Origin: Marivirga arenosa
GTDB lineage: Bacteria; Bacteroidota; Bacteroidia; Cytophagales; Cyclobacteriaceae
DNA length: 64,000 nucleotides
Reading direction: 5' to 3'
Assembly (NCBI RefSeq): GCF_030503875.2
Contig: NZ_CP129968.2
Span: 558,001 to 622,000, forward strand
Positions 55,481 through 64,000 of the stretch are shown piece after piece; position 1 is the first letter of the stretch; every line of letters starts with the position of its first letter. The position numbers were made by a program, and so were the translations under genes. The notes beneath the pieces are model-generated. The model was not told the origin of the DNA and searched no databases. It saw only the letters and a program-made list of their open reading frames with translations.

Positions 55481-55873
55481 TTATGATTGGGAATTTAAAT
55501 CATCAGTTTTGGTCGAGTCTGAATCTGAGTCTTCCTTTTTATTATCTTTTGCTTTTTCAACATCTTCAGTTGTAGAAGTTGAAGCACTTTTGACTTCAGA
55601 TTCTCTTTTATCATAAAGTTTAGCTTTAATTTGATTGATTTCATTTTCATGATTTTCAATCAGTTTAGCTTTAGATTTTTCTTGTTGCTGGAAAAGGAAA
55701 ATAACTATTAAAAACAAAATAAGGCCACCGATAGAGCTATACTGTACCAAATCCATTTGTTTGAATAAATCAAAAAGGAAGTTCAAATCATTTTTACCTA
55801 TTGAAATAATAACAACTGTGGCAATGTGAAAAATTAATAGAGCCACAAATAGTACAGTTTTAAAAGTCTTCAT
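55481..55873 (-). CDS. Small two-helix membrane protein of unknown function
   Basis: 130 residues from the ATG at 55873 (MKTFKTVLFVALL); an upstream in-frame start at 55912 would add 13 polar residues and seems less likely. Two hydrophobic helices (~5-27 and ~45-65) lead into a charged tail with a short coiled coil and a Ser/Asp/Lys-rich disordered end. No family recognised. First gene of the gmhA-yifB run. Confidence 0.6.
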   Translation of the reverse strand: MKTFKTVLFVALLIFHIATVVIISIGKNDLNFLFDLFKQMDLVQYSSIGGLILFLIVIFLFQQQEKSKAKLIENHENEINQIKAKLYDKRESEVKSASTSTTEDVEKAKDNKKEDSDSDSTKTDDLNSQS

Positions 55874-55977
55874 AAAAGTGGTGTTGTCTGTTTTACTTAT
55901 GAATATAAACAAATATAGAAATTATTTAATAACTAGCAGTATATACATCTGCTAAAGCCTTTTTTAAAGATACTAGG

Positions 55978-57804
55978 CTAAGAAACTGACTGTATTTCAA
56001 TTAGCTTTTTATAAACCCCATTCTTCTTTAATAAATCATCGTGCTTACCTTTTTCAATGATCTCACCTTCTTGCATTACGTAAATCTGGTCAGCCTCCTG
56101 AATAGTACTAAGCCTATGGGCAATAACAATTGAGGTTCTGTTTTTCATTAAATTAGTTAAGGCATCTTGTACTAATTTTTCAGATTCAGAATCCAAGGCT
56201 GAAGTAGCTTCATCCAATATTAAAATGTCAGGATTCTTTAATATGGCCCTCGCAATACTAATTCTTTGTCTTTGTCCCCCTGAAAGTTTTGTACCCCTTT
56301 CTCCAATCATGGCCTGGTAGCCACCATCCATTTGACTGATAAAATCATGGGCATTAGCTACTTTTGCTGCTTGAATTACCTCTTCAAGTGTGCATTCAGG
56401 TTTCCCGAAAGCAATATTATTAAAGATGCTATCATTAAATAAAATGGATTCCTGACTTACAACTCCCATTTTTGATCTGATGGATTCCACAGTAAAATTT
56501 TGTAAAGGTTGACCATCAATTTGAACTTCCCCAGAATTAGGATCGTAAAACCTTGGAATTAAATCAGCTAATGTAGATTTACCACCACCTGAAGGACCAA
56601 CCAATGCAATGGTTTGACCTTTTTCAATAGTAATATTTATATTCTTCAATACGGGTTCTTCGCCATATGCAAATGAAACATTATTGATTTTTATCTCTTT
56701 TTTAAATTCAGTTAAGTTCTTCGCTGAAGGCTTATCTTTAATAGCAGGCTCTAAATCAATAATTCCAAATATTCTTTCTGCTGAAGCTAATCCTCTTTGA
56801 ACATTGCTAAAAGCAGTTGATATTTGTTTTGCAGGTACCAGTAATTGTGAATAAATCGCAATAAATGTAATGAAGCTACTAGCGCTCAATTCTGAATTTC
56901 CATCTAAAATCATAGAGCCACCGATAAGCAAAACGCCAACCACAACAAATACTCCTAAAAATTCTGAAATGGGGCCAGCAAGAGATTGACGTTTTTGCAT
57001 GCTTACATTATAGTGAGCATAATTTTTAACTTCTTTTTGGAATCTGTTTTTTGAGAATGTAATAGCATTGAATGCTTTGATGATTCTCATCCCACTTAAT
57101 GTTTCTTCTAATATTTCAGAGATCTTCCCTATTGATTCCTGACTTTTTCGGGCTTTCTTTTTTAATGAAATTGCTATGTAGGAAATAATAAAGCCTGAAA
57201 TTGGTAAAATTATAATAGAGATCAATGTTAGCCTTGCTGATATAAAGAACAGCGCAACAAAATAACCAATCAATAAGAAAGGCTCTTTGATAATAACCTT
57301 TAAGCTATTTACAACTGTTTGTTCTACTTCCTGCACATCAGCCATTACTTTAGACATGATGTTTCCTTTACGCTCTTCTGTATAATAACCAATGTGCATA
57401 TTAACTAGCCGGTTATATAGAGCGTTCCTAAGGTTTGAAATTGCATTTGCTCTAACAATGGCAGATATAACAGCTAAAAGGTATTTGAAAATATTGGCTA
57501 ATAGAATACAAATTATCAGGATCACACAAACAAATTGCAAGGCCTCAAATTTGTCTTCTTGCATAATGGAAAGAAAGTAATAGTCGAAAGCATTTTTCAG
57601 ATAATCAATGCTTAAACTGAAATCAGGAATGCTTTCAGGTATATTTTTTGCCTCTTCAACCTCGAATAATACGTTTAAAACTGGAGCTAATATCCCTAAA
57701 GTGATAACACTAAAGGCAGCCTGAAGTACTGCATATATGAAATATTGAGGAGCTAGCCAGCCTAGAGGCTTGGCATAAGCAAGTATCCTAAAATATGTTT
57801 TCAT
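55978..57804 (-). CDS. ABC exporter with fused membrane and ATPase domains (MsbA-like)
   Basis: 608 residues. Six membrane helices (~15-325) with the coupling-helix region around MSKVMADVQEVEQ, then an ATPase with Walker A GPSGGGKS (~396-403), Q-loop VSQESILFN, signature LSGGQRQR, Walker B ILILDEATSALDSES and H-loop AHRLST. Half-transporters of this size form homodimers. MsbA flips lipid A-core across the inner membrane; Bacteroidota have several such paralogues, so lipid export is probable, not certain. GmhA (LPS heptose) lies downstream on the same strand. Confidence 0.85.
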   Translation of the reverse strand: MKTYFRILAYAKPLGWLAPQYFIYAVLQAAFSVITLGILAPVLNVLFEVEEAKNIPESIPDFSLSIDYLKNAFDYYFLSIMQEDKFEALQFVCVILIICILLANIFKYLLAVISAIVRANAISNLRNALYNRLVNMHIGYYTEERKGNIMSKVMADVQEVEQTVVNSLKVIIKEPFLLIGYFVALFFISARLTLISIIILPISGFIISYIAISLKKKARKSQESIGKISEILEETLSGMRIIKAFNAITFSKNRFQKEVKNYAHYNVSMQKRQSLAGPISEFLGVFVVVGVLLIGGSMILDGNSELSASSFITFIAIYSQLLVPAKQISTAFSNVQRGLASAERIFGIIDLEPAIKDKPSAKNLTEFKKEIKINNVSFAYGEEPVLKNINITIEKGQTIALVGPSGGGKSTLADLIPRFYDPNSGEVQIDGQPLQNFTVESIRSKMGVVSQESILFNDSIFNNIAFGKPECTLEEVIQAAKVANAHDFISQMDGGYQAMIGERGTKLSGGQRQRISIARAILKNPDILILDEATSALDSESEKLVQDALTNLMKNRTSIVIAHRLSTIQEADQIYVMQEGEIIEKGKHDDLLKKNGVYKKLIEIQSVS

Positions 57805-57884
57805 TAATACTTTATATTTAAATGCAATTTAAGAGAATAATGCTCTTTATTAGAATGTAGGAAAAGATATGATATACTATTGAA

Positions 57885-57920
57885 AAGAAAAAAGCCGACT
57901 CATATTGTACGAGTCGGCTT
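57885..57920 (-). terminator. Intrinsic terminator after atpC
   Basis: On the minus strand AAGCCGACTC (57920-57911) pairs with GAGTCGGCTT (57901-57892) and is followed by a T-run, 26 bp after the atpC stop. Confidence 0.88.
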
Positions 57921-57945
57921 ATCATTTTATAAATATTTAACTAAA

Positions 57946-58194
57946 CTATTCTTCAATAACCTTTTCAGCTAGAACAGTAATGTTGTTATTTAATACTTCA
58001 ACTACACCTCCTTCAACTACAATAGTTGTATCGTTCTTTCCATCAGAGTATTTTAAATCTCCTTTGTCCAAAGAACTGATTAATGGTGCGTGATTATTCA
58101 AAACCTGAAAAGAACCATTGCTTCCCGGAAAAGTAGCAGAATCTACATTTCCTTTAAACACATTTTTTTCCGGTGTAATGATTTCTAAAAGCAT
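57946..58194 (-). CDS. atpC: ATP synthase F1 subunit epsilon (short form)
   Basis: 82 residues. LLEIITPEKNVFKGNVDSATFPGSNGSFQVL and NHAPLISSLDKG form the N-terminal beta-sandwich. The C-terminal two-helix arm found in E. coli epsilon (about 139 residues) is absent, as is usual in Bacteroidota, so the arm-based self-inhibition is not expected. It follows atpD by 10 bp. Confidence 0.93.
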   Translation of the reverse strand: MLLEIITPEKNVFKGNVDSATFPGSNGSFQVLNNHAPLISSLDKGDLKYSDGKNDTTIVVEGGVVEVLNNNITVLAEKVIEE

Positions 58195-58204
58195 AATTTT
58201 AATT

Positions 58205-59716
<1,512 letters not shown>

Positions 59717-59761
59717 TTAATAATTATAATAAAATAAAGTTGCTCTTATTCTTTCAGGGTG

Positions 59762-59792
59762 CAAAGCTAAGGTTTAATTCAATTATAACAAA
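59762..59792 (-). promoter_or_regulatory. Consensus Bacteroidota promoter for atpD-atpC
   Basis: On the minus strand TTTG (59792-59789), 19 bp spacer, TAGCTTTG (59769-59762): an exact TTTG-N19-TAnnTTTG match, 48 bp before the atpD ATG. Confidence 0.65.
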
Positions 59793-59890
59793 GCATTTTT
59801 AGCTTTCGCTTATCAACTCGTAAGAATTTTAATCTTAATCGCTTAGTAAAAATTAATAGCCTTAAGCTTTTTAAATTTTAACTGTGAAAT

Positions 59891-61147
59891 TTACAGGCCA
59901 AAAGCTGCTTTTACTTTGTCAACGTAATCTAATTTTTCCCATGTAAATAGTTCTACCTCTTTCGAAAAAACTTCTCCATTGCTTGCGGTGAAAGTCTTCT
60001 GGATTGTACGAGGCTCTCTTCCCATATGGCCATAAGCAGCTGACTCGCTGTACATTGGGTTTCTAAGTTTTAATCGGGTTTCGATAGCATATGGACGCAT
60101 ATCGAAAATTTCTGATACTTTTTTAGCAATTTCACCATCAGTCATATCAACATTAGCACTGCCATAAGTACTGATGTAAATACCCATAGGTTCTACTACA
60201 CCAATGGCGTATGAAACCTGAACTAATATTTCATCTGCAACTCCGGCAGCCACCAAATTTTTAGCGATATGTCTTGTAGCATAGGCAGCTGACCTATCTA
60301 CTTTTGAAGGATCCTTCCCTGAAAAAGCGCCACCACCATGAGCCCCTTTTCCACCGTAAGTATCTACAATGATTTTTCTACCTGTTAGACCAGCATCACC
60401 ATGTGGTCCTCCTATTACAAATTTTCCAGTTGGATTAATATGATATTTGATGTCATCATTAAATAACTTTTGTAATTCTGGTTTAAGCTGAGCCTTAACC
60501 CTAGGGATTAAAGTATTGATGATATCACTCTTGATTTTAGCTAGCATTTTAGCATCATCCTGATCAAAAGCATCATGCTGAGTAGATACAACTATTGTAT
60601 CTATTCTTTGAGGCATATTGTCATCAGAATATTCAATCGTAACCTGTGATTTTGAATCAGGTCTTAAATATTGAATTTCGTTATTCTCTCTTCTGAGGTT
60701 CGCCAATTCCATCAAGATCTTATGAGAAAGATCTAATGCTAGGGGCATATAGTTTTCAGTTTCTTTGGAGGCATATCCAAACATCATACCCTGATCTCCT
60801 GCTCCTTGTTCTTCAGGATTACCTCTATCAACTCCTTGATTAATGTCCTGTGATTGCTCATGTATAGTTGAAATCACACCACAAGAATTGCCATCAAACA
60901 TATATTCTCCTTTGGTATAGCCAATTTTGTTGATCACATTTCTTGCCACTTGCTGAACATCAACATAAGAATTACTTTTAACCTCACCGCTTAAAACAGT
61001 TAGGCCAGTAGTAACTAATGTTTCGCAAGCTACTTTAGAGTCTGGATCAAAAGCTAAGAAATTATCTAATAAGGCATCAGATATTTGATCTGCTACTTTA
61101 TCTGGATGTCCTTCTGATACTGATTCGGAGGTAAATAAATAAGGCAT
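59891..61147 (-). CDS. metK: S-adenosylmethionine synthetase
   Basis: 418 residues. [20 protein letters not shown] (N-terminal Mg/ATP site), [10 protein letters not shown] and the P-loop-like [19 protein letters not shown] are the family signatures. It joins ATP and methionine to make SAM, which the methyltransferases of this window need. A single gene with a 177 bp gap before atpD. Confidence 0.95.
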   Translation of the reverse strand: MPYLFTSESVSEGHPDKVADQISDALLDNFLAFDPDSKVACETLVTTGLTVLSGEVKSNSYVDVQQVARNVINKIGYTKGEYMFDGNSCGVISTIHEQSQDINQGVDRGNPEEQGAGDQGMMFGYASKETENYMPLALDLSHKILMELANLRRENNEIQYLRPDSKSQVTIEYSDDNMPQRIDTIVVSTQHDAFDQDDAKMLAKIKSDIINTLIPRVKAQLKPELQKLFNDDIKYHINPTGKFVIGGPHGDAGLTGRKIIVDTYGGKGAHGGGAFSGKDPSKVDRSAAYATRHIAKNLVAAGVADEILVQVSYAIGVVEPMGIYISTYGSANVDMTDGEIAKKVSEIFDMRPYAIETRLKLRNPMYSESAAYGHMGREPRTIQKTFTASNGEVFSKEVELFTWEKLDYVDKVKAAFGL

Positions 61148-61169
61148 AATGTTTTTAATTTTCGAGCCG

Positions 61170-61177
61170 CAAATTTA
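61170..61177 (-). promoter_or_regulatory. Putative -7 box for metK
   Basis: On the minus strand TAAATTTG fits TAnnTTTG, 22 bp before the metK ATG. No TTTG or TTG is found at the -33 distance. Confidence 0.4.
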
Positions 61178-61229
61178 ACAGACTATTTATAATTATTTTA
61201 ATTAATTGTTGATTAATGTCGGTAAGTTG

Positions 61230-61940
61230 TCAATCCCTACCAAAAAGAAAGATACACGGAACTTTATGTAGTTCGGGTTTATTCTTTTTCCAGTTTTGAA
61301 CAGTATCCGTCATAATCATCTCATCTTCCCCATTAATGTTTTTAGCAATACATAATTTAAGTTGCGGGGCACAAGTTTTTGTAATATCCGCTATTAACTG
61401 ATTATTGCGGTAAGGTGTTTCCATAAATATTTGAGTTTGCCCTGTTTTGAAAACGGCTTGCTCAAGCGTTCTTATGGCTTGTGTTTTTGCTTTCTTTTCG
61501 ATGGGTAAATAACCGGAAAAAGCAAATGATTGTCCACTAAAGCCTGATCCCATTAAAGCTAAAAATATTGAAGATGGGCCAACCCAAGGTTCTACCCTTA
61601 TATCGTTTTCATGCGCATAGGCTACTGCTCTTGCACCTGGATCTGCTATTCCTGGGCAACCTGCTTCTGACATGATTCCAATTGATTTCCCTTCGAGTAT
61701 AGGCGCCATTAATTTAGGAATATCAACACATTCCGTATTCTTGCTAAGCTCGTGAAAAGTGATTTCCTGAATAGCTTTGTCAATATTCATGGCACTTAAA
61801 CACCTTCTGGCAGTACGGATATTCTCCACTAAATAATAATCTAATTGACTACAAAGCTTTATTAAATCAGGCGGTAATGCTTTTGATTCAGTCTGTGGAG
61901 CAATAACTGTCGGTATCAAATAAAGTACTCCTTTTTCCAT
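61230..61940 (-). CDS. RsmI-like tetrapyrrole-methylase-fold SAM methyltransferase
   Basis: 236 residues. VLYLIPTVIA, YYLVENIRTARRCL, IGIMSEAGCPGIADPGA and PWVGPSSIFLALMGSGFSGQSFAFSGYLP match the RsmI (16S rRNA C1402 ribose 2'-O-methyltransferase) family. It is ~50 residues shorter than E. coli RsmI and lacks its C-terminal domain; Bacteroidota often carry this short paralogue next to a full RsmI, so the target is uncertain. It lies 36 bp after corA and is likely in the rho-corA transcript. Confidence 0.8.
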   Translation of the reverse strand: MEKGVLYLIPTVIAPQTESKALPPDLIKLCSQLDYYLVENIRTARRCLSAMNIDKAIQEITFHELSKNTECVDIPKLMAPILEGKSIGIMSEAGCPGIADPGARAVAYAHENDIRVEPWVGPSSIFLALMGSGFSGQSFAFSGYLPIEKKAKTQAIRTLEQAVFKTGQTQIFMETPYRNNQLIADITKTCAPQLKLCIAKNINGEDEMIMTDTVQNWKKNKPELHKVPCIFLFGRD

Positions 61941-61976
61941 ACTTTAATACGTTATATAATTGAAGCGATTAGGATA

Positions 61977-63119
61977 TTAAATCCATTTTTTGAATTTGAA
62001 AACAGCTAAGGTAAGGATAGCAATTCCAGTAATTAGTGACCAGAAATAAGCATAACCGTATTCCCATCCAAATTCTGGAACATTTTCAAAATTGATTCCA
62101 TAAACACCCGCAATAAAAGTCATGGGTATGAAAATAACAGAAAATATTGTGAGGGTTTTCATTACCTGATTTAGTTTATTACTAATCACGGATTGGTATA
62201 AATCACCCAAACTCGAGATAAAATCTCGATAGGTTTCTACAGAATCAATTGCTTGAATGGTATGATCATAAACATCACGAATATAAAAGCGTGTTTGCTT
62301 ACGAATTAGTTTTATTTCATCTCTTTCAAGTTTGCTGATAACCTCACGAAGAGGCCAAACAGACCGCCTAATATGGATAAGTTCACGCTTCAAGGTGTAG
62401 AGCAAATCAAAATCTTTCTTTTGACCTGAAAACATGATGCGTTCTTCAATTTCTTCCAGTATATCTCCGAATTTCTCTAGTACTATAAAATAATGGTCAA
62501 CGACTGTATCTACGAGCGCATATAGCAAATAGTCAAGACCTTCTTTTCTGATTCTACCTTTACCTGCCCTCAGTCTATTACGAACTGCTTCAAAAGTATC
62601 TCCTTTTCTTTCTTGAAAAGTAATTAACAGATTATCGGTTAGAACAAAGCTGACTTGCTCATTGATAGTTTTGTTTTTCTCCTCATCGAACTGGAGCATT
62701 TTCAAGGCAATGAAAAGATAATTTTCGGTATCATCAATCTGCGGTCTTTGTCCTACAGATAAAATATCTTCCATGGTTAGTGGATGGATTCCTAAAGCTT
62801 CACAAATAGACCTTACATTATCTACATGATGTAGACCTTCAATATTCAACCAATGAAAATTTCCATCTTTAGGCATATTGATAGCCTCTTCAAGGCTAAG
62901 GTTTGTTCTTTCTTCGAGATGTTTTTCGTTGTAGGTGAACAGGTCAATGTTGAATGGGGTGTCTTTCCTAGTTCCTGTATATACAGCACTTCCGGGGGGT
63001 AAACCGGCAATTTTTGAACTTCCGTGGAACATTCCACGAAGGCCGGAATATAAATTAAGCGGCTCCTCAACAAGAAGCCGCTTAGGTAAGTTTATTATTT
63101 TCTTTGCTATCTTATCCAT
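61977..63119 (-). CDS. CorA-family divalent-metal channel with GIN in place of GMN
   Basis: 380 residues. Long cytosolic alpha/beta domain, a stalk helix, then two C-terminal membrane helices (about 318-336 and 352-372) and a basic tail FKFKKWI. The pore-entrance signature of CorA, YGMN, reads [17 protein letters not shown] here (G341-I342-N343). GxN variants occur in the superfamily and may change ion choice, so Mg2+, Co2+ or Zn2+ transport cannot be settled. The start overlaps the rho stop by 8 bp. Confidence 0.87.
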   Translation of the reverse strand: MDKIAKKIINLPKRLLVEEPLNLYSGLRGMFHGSSKIAGLPPGSAVYTGTRKDTPFNIDLFTYNEKHLEERTNLSLEEAINMPKDGNFHWLNIEGLHHVDNVRSICEALGIHPLTMEDILSVGQRPQIDDTENYLFIALKMLQFDEEKNKTINEQVSFVLTDNLLITFQERKGDTFEAVRNRLRAGKGRIRKEGLDYLLYALVDTVVDHYFIVLEKFGDILEEIEERIMFSGQKKDFDLLYTLKRELIHIRRSVWPLREVISKLERDEIKLIRKQTRFYIRDVYDHTIQAIDSVETYRDFISSLGDLYQSVISNKLNQVMKTLTIFSVIFIPMTFIAGVYGINFENVPEFGWEYGYAYFWSLITGIAILTLAVFKFKKWI

Positions 63120-64000
63120 TCATGGAAATCAAGAACTCATTATTATCAACAGTACCTTTCATTTTCGTTAATAAAAGTTCCATTGCTTCACCTGAGTTCA
63201 TGTCTGCCATGAATTTACGTAATATCCATACTCTTTGCAATTCTTCTTTGCTCATCAATAGATCTTCTCTTCTTGTACCAGAAGCAGGAACATCAATAGC
63301 AGGATAAATTCGTTTGTTCGCTAATTTTCTATCTAATACTAATTCCATATTACCAGTACCTTTGAATTCTTCAAAGATCACCTCATCCATTTTGGAACCT
63401 GTTTCAATTAATGCTGTTGCTAAAATGGTTAATGAACCACCATTTTCTAAGTTACGAGCAGCACCAAAGAATCTTTTTGGTTTGTGTAAAGCATTCGCAT
63501 CCACACCACCGGATAATATTTTACCTGATGATGGAACAACAGTATTATAAGCTCTAGCTAAACGCGTGATAGAATCTAATAAGATCACCACATCATGACC
63601 GCATTCCACCATTCTCTTTGCTTTTTCCAATACCATGCTGGCAACCTTTACATGGCGATCAGCTTGCTCATCAAAAGTTGAACTTACAACTTCTGCTTTT
63701 ACAGAACGCGCCATGTCAGTAACCTCTTCCGGACGCTCATCAATTAATAAAATTAATAAGTAAGCTTCAGGGTGGTTTTCTGCCATTGCATTTGCAACCT
63801 CTTTTAGTAATTCAGTTTTACCTGTTTTTGGTTGTGCTACAATCATACCTCTTTGACCTTTACCAATTGGTGCAAATAGGTCAAGGATACGAGTAGAATA
63901 TTTGTTAGGCTTAGTACTTAAGTTGAATTTCTCTTCAGGGAAAAGTGGAGTTAGGTATTCAAAAGGAACCCTATCTCTAATTTCTTCAGTGGTTTTACCG
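63112..64000 (-). CDS. rho: Transcription termination factor Rho (5' end beyond window)
   Basis: 295 residues are visible and the frame stays open to the right edge; the internal Met at 63844 is not the start because [15 protein letters not shown] and [12 protein letters not shown] precede it. The P-loop is [11 protein letters not shown], Walker B is [16 protein letters not shown], followed by the Q/R-loop region [22 protein letters not shown] and the C-terminal [12 protein letters not shown]. Rho is the hexameric RNA helicase that ends transcription. The last codons overlap the corA start. Confidence 0.95.
   Translation of the reverse strand, partial: GKTTEEIRDRVPFEYLTPLFPEEKFNLSTKPNKYSTRILDLFAPIGKGQRGMIVAQPKTGKTELLKEVANAMAENHPEAYLLILLIDERPEEVTDMARSVKAEVVSSTFDEQADRHVKVASMVLEKAKRMVECGHDVVILLDSITRLARAYNTVVPSSGKILSGGVDANALHKPKRFFGAARNLENGGSLTILATALIETGSKMDEVIFEEFKGTGNMELVLDRKLANKRIYPAIDVPASGTRREDLLMSKEELQRVWILRKFMADMNSGEAMELLLTKMKGTVDNNEFLISMNG

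Noticed and set aside
63112-63846. Short Rho protein starting at the internal Met (63846)
   Set aside because: Rho-like sequence continues upstream in frame to the window edge, so the gene is cut by the window.

Overview
The window is low-GC DNA from a member of the Bacteroidota, most likely an environmental Cytophagales species (Marivirga-like; inferred from gene content only). The signs are: two very large exported proteins with C-terminal type IX secretion (T9SS) sorting domains, a SusC/SusD pair, an UpxY-type NusG paralogue, a separate atpD-atpC unit, a short epsilon subunit, promoters of the Bacteroidota form TTTG-N19-TAnnTTTG, frequent TTG/GTG starts and no Shine-Dalgarno sites. No rRNA, tRNA or CRISPR array was seen.

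Region 1 (1-17223, + strand) is a tightly packed six-gene run that looks like one trans-envelope system. It encodes a HEAT-repeat protein with a degenerate cNMP-binding-like domain (5' end outside the window), a protein with three tandem TIR-like domains, an nSTAND1-type NTPase joined through one membrane helix and a long coiled coil to a WD40 propeller, an outer-membrane barrel, a lipoprotein, and a 3068-residue T9SS-exported adhesin-like protein. Most junctions overlap or are a few bases apart. This is the best candidate for an undescribed system.

Region 2 (17335-35058, + strand) is a surface-polysaccharide locus of the ABC-transporter type: Wzm-like permease, UpxY-like antiterminator, sulfotransferase, Wzt-like ATPase with a C-terminal glycan-binding domain, two methyltransferases, five glycosyltransferases, a polysaccharide deacetylase, a GNAT acyltransferase, a second sulfotransferase, and a PKD-repeat T9SS protein coupled to the last glycosyltransferase. 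It shows recent rearrangement: a 5' remnant of the wzt gene lies upstream of the first sulfotransferase, in a gap full of decayed repeats.

Region 3 (35059-36475) is a gene-poor repeat island. Palindrome-ended elements of about 155 and 260 bp surround a decayed DUF559 endonuclease-like gene, all inside a pair of inverted interspersed repeats.

Region 4 (36476-52785) is mixed metabolism and signalling: a PLP decarboxylase, a SiaC-like protein, an M1 aminopeptidase lipoprotein, a tandem universal stress protein, cysteine desulfurase, a phosphoglucosamine mutase (GlmM-like), a membrane protein ending in a lone histidine-kinase DHp domain, an ArsO-like flavoprotein, SusC/SusD and a 7TMR-DISM histidine kinase.

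Region 5 (52768-64000, - strand) is housekeeping: a putative operon of a small membrane protein, GmhA, a YifB/ComM ATPase and a conserved exported protein; an MsbA-like exporter; ATP synthase beta and epsilon; MetK; and rho-corA-RsmI-like methyltransferase. The rho gene runs off the right edge.
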